Below are positions 32,807-40,804 of a stretch of DNA of 41,966 nucleotides, piece by piece. How positions within the stretch are numbered: position 1 is the first letter of the stretch; the number at the start of each line of letters is the position of its first letter. Position numbers and translations under genes: made by a program. Under the pieces are notes generated by a model that did not search any database, was not told where the DNA came from, and saw only the letters and a list, made by a program, of their open reading frames with translations. This DNA is from Akkermansiaceae bacterium (GTDB lineage: Bacteria; Verrucomicrobiota; Verrucomicrobiia; Verrucomicrobiales; Akkermansiaceae): contig CAIZNN010000027.1 of the NCBI GenBank assembly GCA_903934285.1, positions 1 through 41,966 of the forward strand, read 5' to 3'.

Positions 32807-34654
32807 ATGAGCGACACGACCAAAGAACAACATCCGTTTCAAGCCGAGATCCGACAACTGCTGGATCTGGTGGTGCATTCGTTATACACGGACAAGGAGA
32901 TTTTTCTGCGCGAGCTCATCTCCAACGCATCGGATGCGATGGAACGGCTGCGCCACATCGAGGCGACCGAGAAGCAGGTGCATGAGCCCGGGCTGCCGAT
33001 GGAGATTCACCTCACCACCGATGAGACCGCCAGAACACTGACCATCGCCGACCACGGCATCGGCATGACGCGGGAGGAATTGGTGAAGAACCTCGGCACC
33101 ATCGCCCACTCGGGGACCAAGGCGTTTTTGGAGGCGATCAAGACCGGCGGCGGCACGCCGGGCAAGCTCATCGGCCAGTTCGGGGTGGGGTTTTACTCGG
33201 CGTTCATGGTGGCCGACGAAGTGCGGGTGTACACCCGGAGTTGGCGCGCCGACGGCGAGGAACTGGTGTGGACCAGCGACGGCGCCAGCGGCTATCAGCT
33301 AGAGGAGCTGCCCGGCCAGGCGCGCGGGGTCAAGGTGGTGCTGCACTTGAAGGAGGAGCAGGCCGAGTATGCCGGCGAAGCGCGGGTCAAGGGCTTGATC
33401 GAGACCTATAGCAATTTCGTGGGCTTCCCGATTTTCCTCAATGGCAAGCGCATCAACGAGGTCGAGGCGCTGTGGTTGAAAAGCAAGGCGGACATTTCGG
33501 AGGAGCAATACAAGGCGTTCTATCAATTTGCCGGGAAGGCGTTTGATGAGCCGGCCTATCGGTTGCATTTCAGTGCGGACGCGCCGCTGGCGATTCACGC
33601 GCTGATGTTTGCGCCGAGCGAAAACCCGGAGCGCATGGGCTTCGGCAAGGTCGATGGCGGGGTGGCGCTGTATTGCCGCAAGGTGTTGATCGATGAGGAT
33701 CCCAAGGGGCTGTTGCCCGAATGGCTGCGCTTCATGAAGGGGGTGGTCGATAGCGCCGATTTGCCCTTGAACATCTCGCGCGAAACCATGCAGGACAGCG
33801 CGCTGGTGCGCAAACTTAACAGCGTGCTGAGCAAACGCGTGATCCGGATGTTTGAAAAGGCGGCCGAGGCCGAACCGGAGAAATACCGCGCCTTCTATCG
33901 CAAGTTCGATCGCTTCTTCAAGGAAGGCATCGCCACCGACTATGCCAACCGCGCGGCGTTGGCCAAGCTGTTGCGCTTTGAATCGTCTCTAACCGAGCCC
34001 GGCGCGCTGTGCGGCTTCGCCGACTATGTCTCGCGCGCCAAGGACGGCCAACAGGAGATTTACTATCTGGCAGGGCCGGGCCGCGACAGCCTCGAGAGCA
34101 GCCCGTACGTGGAGGCCTTCAAGGCGCGCGGCATCGAGGTGATCTTTTTCACCGAGGTGGTGGATGAATATGTGGTCGACTCGCTGGGCGAATTCGAGGG
34201 CAAAAAGCTGGTGTCGATCCGGCATGCCGGGTTGCAGATGGACGATTACGCGGCGGCCGCGGGCGACTCGCTCGATGCGGCGCAAACCGCCGCCCTGTGC
34301 GCGTTTCTCAAAGAGGAATTGGGCGGGCGGGTGGCCGCCGTGGCCAGCGGCAAGCGGCTGGTGGACAGCCCGGTCATCGCGCTGGTGCCGGCCGATGGGC
34401 TCAGTCCGCAGATGCGCCAGATGATGCGGGCCATGGATGAGAACTATAAGGACGAGCTCACAGTGGAGCTCGAGATCAACCCGCGCCACCCGTTGCTGCG
34501 CAAGTTGGCCAGCGCCAAGGACAACAATCCGGAGCTGGCCAAACTCGTCGCCCGCCAGTTGTTCGACAACGCCCTGATCGCCGCCGGGCTGTTGGATGAC
34601 GCCCGCGAAACCGTCAGCCGCATGAACACGCTGATGGAAAAAGCGCTGGGCTAG
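32807..34654 (+). CDS. htpG: Molecular chaperone HtpG (Hsp90)
   Basis: 615 residues from ATG at 32807 (MSDTTKEQHPFQAE); the frame opens at 32762 but the extra codons overlap the promoter. The GHKL ATP-binding motifs are intact: ELISNASDA with E36 and N40, DHGIGM (82-87), and IGQFGVGFYS (122-131). The middle domain has the catalytic-arginine region ADLPLNISRETMQ, and the C-terminal dimer domain ends in ETVSRMNTLMEKALG. It folds and protects cytoplasmic proteins using ATP. It diverges from the propionate operon and converges on the citrate synthase gene with a 16-base gap. Confidence 0.97.
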   Translation: MSDTTKEQHPFQAEIRQLLDLVVHSLYTDKEIFLRELISNASDAMERLRHIEATEKQVHEPGLPMEIHLTTDETARTLTIADHGIGMTREELVKNLGTIAHSGTKAFLEAIKTGGGTPGKLIGQFGVGFYSAFMVADEVRVYTRSWRADGEELVWTSDGASGYQLEELPGQARGVKVVLHLKEEQAEYAGEARVKGLIETYSNFVGFPIFLNGKRINEVEALWLKSKADISEEQYKAFYQFAGKAFDEPAYRLHFSADAPLAIHALMFAPSENPERMGFGKVDGGVALYCRKVLIDEDPKGLLPEWLRFMKGVVDSADLPLNISRETMQDSALVRKLNSVLSKRVIRMFEKAAEAEPEKYRAFYRKFDRFFKEGIATDYANRAALAKLLRFESSLTEPGALCGFADYVSRAKDGQQEIYYLAGPGRDSLESSPYVEAFKARGIEVIFFTEVVDEYVVDSLGEFEGKKLVSIRHAGLQMDDYAAAAGDSLDAAQTAALCAFLKEELGGRVAAVASGKRLVDSPVIALVPADGLSPQMRQMMRAMDENYKDELTVELEINPRHPLLRKLASAKDNNPELAKLVARQLFDNALIAAGLLDDARETVSRMNTLMEKALG

Positions 34655-34670
34655 GCGCGCGCCGCCCCGC

Positions 34671-35963
34671 TCAGGCGCGCCCGTCGAGGGCGACGTAACT
34701 GCGCGGGGTCGGCCCGGTGTAGATTTGGCGGGGGCGGGCGATGCGGCTGTCGGGGTCTTCCATGACTTCCTTGAAGTTGGCGATCCAGCCGGGCATGCGG
34801 CCGATGGCAAACATCACGGTGAACATGTCCATCGGAATGCCGATGGCACGCATGATGATGCCACTGTAGAAATCGACGTTGGGATAGAGTTTGCGCGAGA
34901 TGAAGTAGTCGTCGTGCAGGGCGATTTCCTCGAGTCTCTTGGCGATGTCGAGCAAGGGGTCGGACTTGTGCAATTGGGCGAGCACCTTGTCGCATTGCTC
35001 CTTGATGATGACGGCGCGCGGGTCGAAATTTTTGTAGACGCGGTGGCCGAAGCCCATCAGGCGGCGGTTGCCGGTTTTGTTCTTCACCTCGGTGAGGAAC
35101 TTGCTGCCATCGTCACCTTCGCGGTGGATTTCCTCGAGCATCTCGAGCACGGCTTGGTTGGCGCCGCCATGCAGCGGGCCCCACAGGGCGCAGACCCCGG
35201 CGGCGGCGGAGGCAAACAGGTTGGCGCGGCTGGAGGCGACCATGCGCACCGTGGCGGTGGAGCAGTTTTGCTCATGGTCGGCGTGGAGCAAAAAGATCAG
35301 GTCGAGGGCGCGGACGATTTCGGGGTTGAGCTCGAGGTCCTCGTTGGGCATCGAGAACATCAAGTGGAGGAAGTTCTCGGTGTACTTGAATTTGGATTTT
35401 GGATAGATGACGGGCAGGCCGTGGGCCTTGCGGTAGGAGAAGGCGGCGATGGTGCGGACTTGGGAGACCAGGCGAGCCGCGTGGTGGGGGAAGCGCTCCT
35501 GGCGGTTTTTGCCGCTCACCATGTTGGGATAATAGGAGGAGGCGGCATTGATCATGGCCGAGAGGATGGCCATCGGGTGGGCCGAGGGCGGGAAGCCTTC
35601 GAAGTGGAAGCGCATGCCCTCGTGGAGCATTTGGTTGTCGGTGAGCAGGGCGGAGAATTCCGCCAATTGCGCGGCGGTGGGCAGTTCGCCGTAAATGAGC
35701 AGATAGGACGTTTCGACGAAGGTGCTCTTGGCGGCGAGTTCGGCGATGTCGTAGCCGCGGTATTGGAGGATGCCTTTTTCGCCATCGATGAAGGTGATGG
35801 CGCTTTTGCAGGCACCGGTGTTGCCGTAGCCCGGATCGAGCGTGATGCAACCGGTCTTGTCGCGCAAGGTGGCGATATCGATGCCGACTTCGCCTTCCGA
35901 GCCGACGACGATGGGGAGTGCCAGACGTTTGTTGTCAATGATGAGTTCCGCTGTGCCAGTCAT
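34671..35963 (-). CDS. gltA: Citrate synthase (type II-like)
   Basis: 430 residues from ATG at 35963 (MTGTAELI); the frame opens at 35984. Catalytic residues line up with E. coli GltA: HADH (227-230), LHGG with H265, GHRVY with H307, and NVDFYSG with D364. [15 protein letters not shown] lies near 385-399. The N-terminal extension and length match the hexameric, NADH-sensitive bacterial type. It condenses acetyl-CoA and oxaloacetate in the cytoplasm. It diverges from the carboxyltransferase at 36217, which may make or use oxaloacetate, so the two could be co-regulated from the shared 253-base gap. No Shine-Dalgarno sequence precedes the start. Confidence 0.97.
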   Translation of the reverse strand: MTGTAELIIDNKRLALPIVVGSEGEVGIDIATLRDKTGCITLDPGYGNTGACKSAITFIDGEKGILQYRGYDIAELAAKSTFVETSYLLIYGELPTAAQLAEFSALLTDNQMLHEGMRFHFEGFPPSAHPMAILSAMINAASSYYPNMVSGKNRQERFPHHAARLVSQVRTIAAFSYRKAHGLPVIYPKSKFKYTENFLHLMFSMPNEDLELNPEIVRALDLIFLLHADHEQNCSTATVRMVASSRANLFASAAAGVCALWGPLHGGANQAVLEMLEEIHREGDDGSKFLTEVKNKTGNRRLMGFGHRVYKNFDPRAVIIKEQCDKVLAQLHKSDPLLDIAKRLEEIALHDDYFISRKLYPNVDFYSGIIMRAIGIPMDMFTVMFAIGRMPGWIANFKEVMEDPDSRIARPRQIYTGPTPRSYVALDGRA

Positions 35964-36124
35964 ACGCGCGGAATATAGGCACACTTCCGTAGGCAGGGCC
36001 AGAGGGAATCGCCGATCTTTGCAGATTTGCTGAAAATAGCGGCGTTTTTTGCGGTGCGGGGGCGAAAAGCGCCCAAGGTAAGGGAATTGGAGGATTTATT
36101 CGGGATTTCCCTGGGTGATTGGTG

Positions 36125-36154
36125 TTGAATGTGGCGGCCCGGGCAGAGAATATG
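36125..36154 (+). promoter_or_regulatory. Weak candidate promoter for the carboxyltransferase gene
   Basis: TTGAAT (36125-36130) and AATATG (36149-36154) are spaced by 18 bases in the gap between gltA and the carboxyltransferase gene. The match is partial. The rest of the gap (35964-36216) shows no other clear signal. Confidence 0.25.
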
Positions 36155-36216
36155 CGTTGTTTTTTCCGTGCGGCTGTCCAGCGCCGCCGGATTTTCCAAT
36201 TTAGCCACCACACCCC

Positions 36217-37716
36217 ATGCAACCTGTCACATTTAATAACACTGTTTTGCGCGATGGTCACCAATCGCTCGCCGCCACCCGCATGAGCACCGCGCAAATG
36301 CTGCCAGCCGCCCCCATCCTCGATGAGATGGGTTTCAGTGGTCTGGAGACCTGGGGCGGCGCGACCATCGATGCCTGCCTTCGCTACCTCGGGGAAAACC
36401 CCTTTGAGCGGTTGCGCCAGCTCAAGCAAGCCGCCCCGCGCACCCCGCAAATCATGCTGCTGCGCGGCCAGAACATCGTGCAATACACCAGTTTCCCCGA
36501 CGACGTGGTGGAGGCCTTTGTGCGCGCCAACGCGGCGGCCGGGCAGGATGTGTTCCGGATTTTCGATGCGCTCAACGACACCCGCAATCTGACCACCGCG
36601 ATCAAGACGGTGCTGGCTTGCGGCAAGCACGCGCGCGGCGAGATTTGCTACACCACCAGCCCGGTGCATACCATTGAGGCGTTTGTGGCCATGGGCGTGG
36701 AGCTGGAAAAAATGGGCTGCCATTCCATCGGCATCAAGGATATGTCCGGCATCATCGCGCCACGGGTGGCCTTTGACATGGTCACCCAATTGAAGCGCCG
36801 CGTCGGCCTGCCCATCACCCTGCACACCCACGACACCGCCGGGCTCGGCGCCGCCTCCTACCTGGCGGCAATCGATGCCGGGGTCGATGCCGTGGAAACT
36901 TCGATCAGCCCCTTTGCCAATGGCACCGGCCAGCCCGACACGGTGCGCATGCTCGCCCTGCTCCATGGCCATCCGCGCTGCCCGCAGTTCGATCCGGCCA
37001 AGCTGCAGGAACTGCGCGTGTATTTTGAGGATGTCTACAAGCAGCTGGGCAAATTCACCAGCCCGGCTAACGAGCGGGTCGACTCCGACATCCTGATTTT
37101 CCAGGTGCCCGGCGGGATGCTCTCCAACTTCCGCAACCAGCTCGCCGAGCAGGGGATGGCCGACAAGTTCGACGATGTTGTTAGGGAGATCCCGGTGGTG
37201 CGTGAGGCGCTCGGGTGGATTCCGCTGGTCACCCCGACGTCACAGATTGTCGGCACCCAGGCGATGATGAACGTCAAGTTCGGCCGCTGGAAAATGATCT
37301 GCCAGCCGGCACAGGACATCGCCCTCGGCAAATACGGCAAGGCGCCCGGACCGATTAATCCGGAGGTGCTGCGCCAGGTGGTGAAACAAAGCGGCCAGCA
37401 GGTGGTGACCGAGCGGCCGGCGAATTTGCTGGCTCCGGCGATGGCGGGTCTGCGCCAGCAATGCGCGGCCAAGGGCCTGCCCGGCGACGATGAGACCGTG
37501 GTGTTGTTTGCGATGTTCCCGCAGCAGGTGGAGGCTCTCGCCAAGGGCACCGCCGCCGCACCCGCCGCGCCAGTCGCCGCACCCGCCGCTGCACCCGCCG
37601 CCACTGCGCGTGCCGCGGCCGCCGCCGCCGCCCCGGCACCTGCTGGCAGCGGCAGGCACATGGTGCTCAATATCAATGGCGGCCACTATGAGGTGACGGT
37701 CGAAAAAATGGACTGA
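36217..37716 (+). CDS. pycB: Pyruvate/oxaloacetate carboxyltransferase without biotin domain (transcarboxylase 5S-like; PycB/OadA family)
   Basis: 499 residues. The TIM-barrel carboxyltransferase domain begins at once: NTVLRDGHQSL, with D13 as metal ligand. It continues with LRGQN (82-86), DVFRIFDALND, IKDMSG with K174 as the probable carbamylated lysine, and HTHDTAG with metal ligands H203 and H205. The conserved second domain follows (PGGMLSNFRNQL). An Ala/Pro-rich linker begins near 450. Where OadA proteins have a biotinyl domain, this one ends after MVLNINGGHYEVTVEKMD, and no biotin site follows downstream in any frame. It resembles the 5S subunit of transcarboxylase, which carries no biotin. 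It would move CO2 between carboxybiotin and pyruvate/oxaloacetate using the separate carrier at 29751. Confidence 0.9.
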   Translation: MQPVTFNNTVLRDGHQSLAATRMSTAQMLPAAPILDEMGFSGLETWGGATIDACLRYLGENPFERLRQLKQAAPRTPQIMLLRGQNIVQYTSFPDDVVEAFVRANAAAGQDVFRIFDALNDTRNLTTAIKTVLACGKHARGEICYTTSPVHTIEAFVAMGVELEKMGCHSIGIKDMSGIIAPRVAFDMVTQLKRRVGLPITLHTHDTAGLGAASYLAAIDAGVDAVETSISPFANGTGQPDTVRMLALLHGHPRCPQFDPAKLQELRVYFEDVYKQLGKFTSPANERVDSDILIFQVPGGMLSNFRNQLAEQGMADKFDDVVREIPVVREALGWIPLVTPTSQIVGTQAMMNVKFGRWKMICQPAQDIALGKYGKAPGPINPEVLRQVVKQSGQQVVTERPANLLAPAMAGLRQQCAAKGLPGDDETVVLFAMFPQQVEALAKGTAAAPAAPVAAPAAAPAATARAAAAAAAPAPAGSGRHMVLNINGGHYEVTVEKMD

Positions 37717-38077
37717 GGCGCGGCGTCACTGCCGCGAGCTGATCGACGTCCTGCCGGGGCGCTCGAGTTCCTCCAGCGCCGCACGGCGATGCCAAGCTGC
37801 GGCGGCATGGCGGCATGAGTCCGGGGGGAACAAGGGCTCCTGGAGTCCGGCCAGGGTGCTGCGCCCCCCCGATCCCGGTTGGGTTGGCCACCGCGGCCAC
37901 TGGCGGTCACTTCATGATAGCCAGCCTGAAGATAAGTTAATGAAATGCGAATATTCCCTGGTATAACTATCACCGTGTCCCGGATTTTGATAATGGCAGC
38001 TACTTGATTCCACCCTGTTCGAGCCGCTCTTTGGCATTGGCATGCGCGGCCACACTAAACACCCCACCCTAACAGCC
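37717..38077. other. Gap without recognised gene before the MarR-type regulator
   Basis: GC-rich up to about 37910, then a more AT-rich part that probably holds the promoter of the MarR gene; TATAAC at 37961-37966 is a possible -10, without a good -35. No coding frame with a recognisable domain was found. No biotin-attachment motif was found either, which matters for the gene upstream. Confidence 0.5.
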
Positions 38078-38530
38078 ATGAAACATATCACACTGGAGCC
38101 CGCGGTGAATGCCGATACAGACCGTCTAGCCGACTTTGTTATTTTCACCCAAAGAAGCTGTGTCCTGAACCTGACAACGGAGCTCAGCAAGGAAAGCATC
38201 TCGTTTCCGCAGTTTTTCCTCCTCGCCTATCTTTCCGGAGGAGACTATCTAACCATGTCGGATATCGCGAAGAAAATGGGTCACTCGACCGCGGCCGCCA
38301 CCGGCCTGATCGATCATCTGGAAGACCTGGGCTATGTTGAGCGCAAGCACGCTGAGGATGACCGCCGTAAGATTATGGTGCGCATCACCCCGAAGGGTGT
38401 TGCGTTGGTCGGCAGGATGCGCTCCGAGATTGCCAACGATCTTGCGGGCATTCTTGCGGGCATGGATGAGAACCCGGCGGAAAGCGGCGCACGGCCCTCC
38501 CTTACTCCCGACCTCAAATACGCGCTTTGA
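38078..38530 (+). CDS. MarR-family transcriptional regulator
   Basis: 150 residues from ATG at 38078 (MKHITLEPAV). Winged helix-turn-helix: LTMSDIAKKMGHSTAAATGLIDHLEDLGYVERK (about 59-91, two helices and recognition helix) followed by the MarR wing with EDDRRKIMVRITPKG. A short dimerisation helix and an 18-residue tail follow. The SISFPQFFLLAYLSG segment is the family's first domain helix. MarR regulators usually act as dimeric repressors released by small aromatic or other ligands. Neither target nor ligand can be read from the context; the downstream neighbour is a pseudogene. The codon mix is slightly more AT-rich than that of its neighbours. Confidence 0.88.
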   Translation: MKHITLEPAVNADTDRLADFVIFTQRSCVLNLTTELSKESISFPQFFLLAYLSGGDYLTMSDIAKKMGHSTAAATGLIDHLEDLGYVERKHAEDDRRKIMVRITPKGVALVGRMRSEIANDLAGILAGMDENPAESGARPSLTPDLKYAL

Positions 38531-38550
38531 CCGCGGGGGAGGGGGGGCGG

Positions 38551-39165
38551 TTAGCGGAGCGCGGCGAGGTCGATGCAGCGCCCGCCGTCGCGCCGCGATT
38601 GCTCTGCGGCAAAGCCGATGAGGTGGCTCTCAAACCAACCTTCGCGCGCGAAGGTGGCCCCGGCGGGGGTGCCGATCAGGTGGTCAAGCGAATCGATCAA
38701 GCCGAAATCGCCGCCGCCGTGGCCATGGTAGCCTTCGGCGGTGAGTGCCGGCACCGGACGGTCTGAGTCACCCCGCTGGCGTGCTGGCGGAACCAGAGTT
38801 GCGCGCCCTGCGGACCATCGCTGCGCTCCGGCCCGCCCCGCAGCACACCCTTGGTGCCACGGTTCGACGCCCTCGGTGGCGTGGATGGTGATCAAGTCGC
38901 CGAGTTTGCCCGAGTCAACAAACTCGCGCACGGTCCGATAAAACGGCGTGTGGCGCAGGACGTAGCAAAGGATGACGCGCCGGTCCTGGGCGCGGGCCGT
39001 GGCGAGAATGGCCCGGCACTCGTCGAGGGTGCTGGCGGCCGGCTTTTCTAGCAACAAATGGTAGCCGTGTTCGAGCGCGCTTAGCGCCGGGCCGGCATGA
39101 TCGCGGTCCTGGGTGGAGATGACGGCGACATCCGCCAGGCGGCCCGTGGCGAGGGAAAGCATAAC
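38551..39165 (-). pseudogene. Decayed Gfo/Idh/MocA oxidoreductase
   Basis: The minus strand holds parts of a Gfo/Idh protein related to the intact one at 6718. Present: LADVAVISTQDRDHAG, LLLEKPAASTLDECRAIL (EKP signature), VREFVDSGKLGDLITIHATE, then EPWHQ, and the end GHGGGDFGLIDSLDHLIG to EQSRRDGG. Missing: the N-terminal GxGxxG strand and about 150 residues between WHQ and the C-terminal part. After WHQ the protein continues in another frame as GTKGVLRGGPERSDG..., then returns to the first frame near VPALTAEGYHG. GGCACCAAG (38850-38858, minus strand) sits at the junction and fits both the WHQ codons and the expected GTKG codons. Two frame changes and a missing start rule out function. It ends with TAA within CTAAC. 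Confidence 0.85.
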
Positions 39166-39420
39166 GCGGCCCAGAATCGCCGAAACACCCGCGGCTGCAG
39201 GCCGAAACCACGGCAAGTCCCGCTCCTGCTCCCGCTCCGGCCGCCGGGCCACACCTCGGCCACCTCACAGTTCCTGATCCCGGTGGCAAATGCTTTGGCA
39301 CATTTGCGCGCGGTGCGCGGGCTTGCTCGCTCACTTCCGCGTCTTTTCAAAGCCGGGGTCAGGAAGTCTGCTCCTTGTGCCCGGCAGCACTCATGGGCGG
39401 GGGAACCCCGCGGGAGCGCC
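39166..39420. other. Unrecognised stretch between the pseudogene and folA
   Basis: No gene is recognised. The lost 5' part of the Gfo/Idh gene is not found here. GGGGGAACCCCGC near 39397-39410 is a small GC palindrome just downstream of the folA stop and may be part of a terminator, though no T-run follows. Confidence 0.4.
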
Positions 39421-39891
39421 TCATGCCCGCGACCAGCGGCGCACTTCAAAGGTCGGGTGGCGTTCCACAACCTCAGACATCGGGAACTGCGCCTCATACT
39501 CCGGAAACCGCGTGTCGCCCGCATGCCTCTCAACCACATGACTTACTAACAAGTCCGCCAGCTGCGGCAGGAACGCCTGATAGATCTCGGCGCCCCCGAT
39601 GATGAACACCTTGCCGTCCAGCCCGGGCAGGCCCGCCAGTTCTGCCGGCGCGTGAATCACCTCCACCCCTGCCGCCGACCAGTTAGGATCGCGAGTCAGC
39701 ACGATGTTGCGCCGCTGTGGCAGCGGCCGGCCCAGCGATTGGTAGGTCTTGCGCCCCATCACGACGGGATGGCCGGAGGTGGTCCGCTTGAAAAACGCCA
39801 GATCCTCCGGCAGGTGCCACGGCAGGGTGCCGGCACGTCCGATCACCCGCTCCGGCGTCATCGCCACAATCGCTGTCAGATGCATCGCCAT
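39421..39891 (-). CDS. folA: Dihydrofolate reductase
   Basis: 156 residues from ATG at 39891; ATG at 39885 would also fit. Seen: LTAIVAMTPERVIGR, LPWHLPEDLAFFKRTT with the catalytic acid D30, GHPVVMGRKTYQSLGRPLP (NADPH site), RRNIVLTRD and VFIIGGAEIYQAFLP. These cover the whole family, and the length is normal. It reduces dihydrofolate to tetrahydrofolate in the cytoplasm with NADPH. It begins 7 bases after the thyA stop, so the two form an operon in which FolA recycles the dihydrofolate made by ThyA. Confidence 0.97.
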   Translation of the reverse strand: MAMHLTAIVAMTPERVIGRAGTLPWHLPEDLAFFKRTTSGHPVVMGRKTYQSLGRPLPQRRNIVLTRDPNWSAAGVEVIHAPAELAGLPGLDGKVFIIGGAEIYQAFLPQLADLLVSHVVERHAGDTRFPEYEAQFPMSEVVERHPTFEVRRWSRA

Positions 39892-39898
39892 GATCCGC

Positions 39899-40711
39899 TC
39901 ACACCGCCACCGCCGCCTTGATCGCCGGTTGTGGGTCGTAGTTGTCGAGACGGATGTCGTCGAAGGTGAAGCCGTCAATGTCGGTCACCAGCGGGTTGAG
40001 CCACAGCGTCGGCAGCGGCCCAGGCTCGCGGGCTAGCTGGAGGTTGGCCTGTTCGAGATGGTTGGAGTAGAGGTGGACGTCGCCGAAGGTGTGGATGAAC
40101 TCGCGCGCCTCGTAGCCGCAGACGTGGGCCACCATGCGGGTGAGCAAGGCATACGAGGCGATGTTGAAGGGCACTCCCAGAAACAAGTCGGCGCTGCGCT
40201 GATAGAGCTGGCAGGACAGCCCGGGGCGCCCGCCGTCGCGCGGTTCGTGCACATAGAACTGAAACAGCAAATGACAGGGCGGCAGCGCCATTTGATGGAG
40301 CTGGCCCACATTCCAAGCCGACACGATGTGGCGGCGCGAATAGGGGTTTCCTAACAATTCGTCGATCAGCAGGTGGATCTGGTCGACGGTGCGGCCTTGC
40401 GGCGTGGGCCAGGCGCGCCATTGTTGGCCATAGATGGGTCCGAGTTCGCCCTGCGCGTCCGCCCATTCATCCCAGATGGTCACGCCGTTGTCCTTGAGGA
40501 AGCCGGTGTTGGTATCGCCGCGCAGAATCCACAGCAGTTCATAAACGATGGAGCGCAGGTGCAGCTTCTTGGTGGTCAGGCAGGGGAAACCCTCGCGCAA
40601 ATCGTAACGCAGTTGGCGGCCGAACACGCCCAGCGTGCCGGTGCCCGTCCGGTCGGAGCGCACTTCGCCGTGAGCCAGCACGTCCCGCATCAAATCAAGA
40701 TAAACTCTCAT
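39899..40711 (-). CDS. thyA: Thymidylate synthase
   Basis: 270 residues. [20 protein letters not shown], the catalytic cysteine C146 in [35 protein letters not shown] and the C-terminal [15 protein letters not shown] are all present. It makes dTMP from dUMP with methylene-tetrahydrofolate. The E. coli-type length and C146 position leave no doubt. It is the first gene of thyA-folA. Upstream (40712-40736) two short copies of GGCAGAAAG lie before the start and there is no Shine-Dalgarno sequence. Confidence 0.98.
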   Translation of the reverse strand: MRVYLDLMRDVLAHGEVRSDRTGTGTLGVFGRQLRYDLREGFPCLTTKKLHLRSIVYELLWILRGDTNTGFLKDNGVTIWDEWADAQGELGPIYGQQWRAWPTPQGRTVDQIHLLIDELLGNPYSRRHIVSAWNVGQLHQMALPPCHLLFQFYVHEPRDGGRPGLSCQLYQRSADLFLGVPFNIASYALLTRMVAHVCGYEAREFIHTFGDVHLYSNHLEQANLQLAREPGPLPTLWLNPLVTDIDGFTFDDIRLDNYDPQPAIKAAVAV

Positions 40712-40804
40712 GGCAGAAAGTAGGCAGAAAGCCGCCCGCCTTTCAAGCGCAAACGAGCGAACTGGCCAATTCCCCGGTGGTTTGGTGCCGGCCCGGCTGG
40801 CCCG

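Noticed and set aside
34655-34670. Bidirectional terminator between htpG and gltA
   Set aside because: Only 16 bases lie between the convergent stops; the small GGCGCGCGCC palindrome has no T-run, so the support is too weak.
34725-35978. Plus-strand open frame of 417 codons
   Set aside because: Antisense to citrate synthase with all catalytic residues conserved on the other strand.
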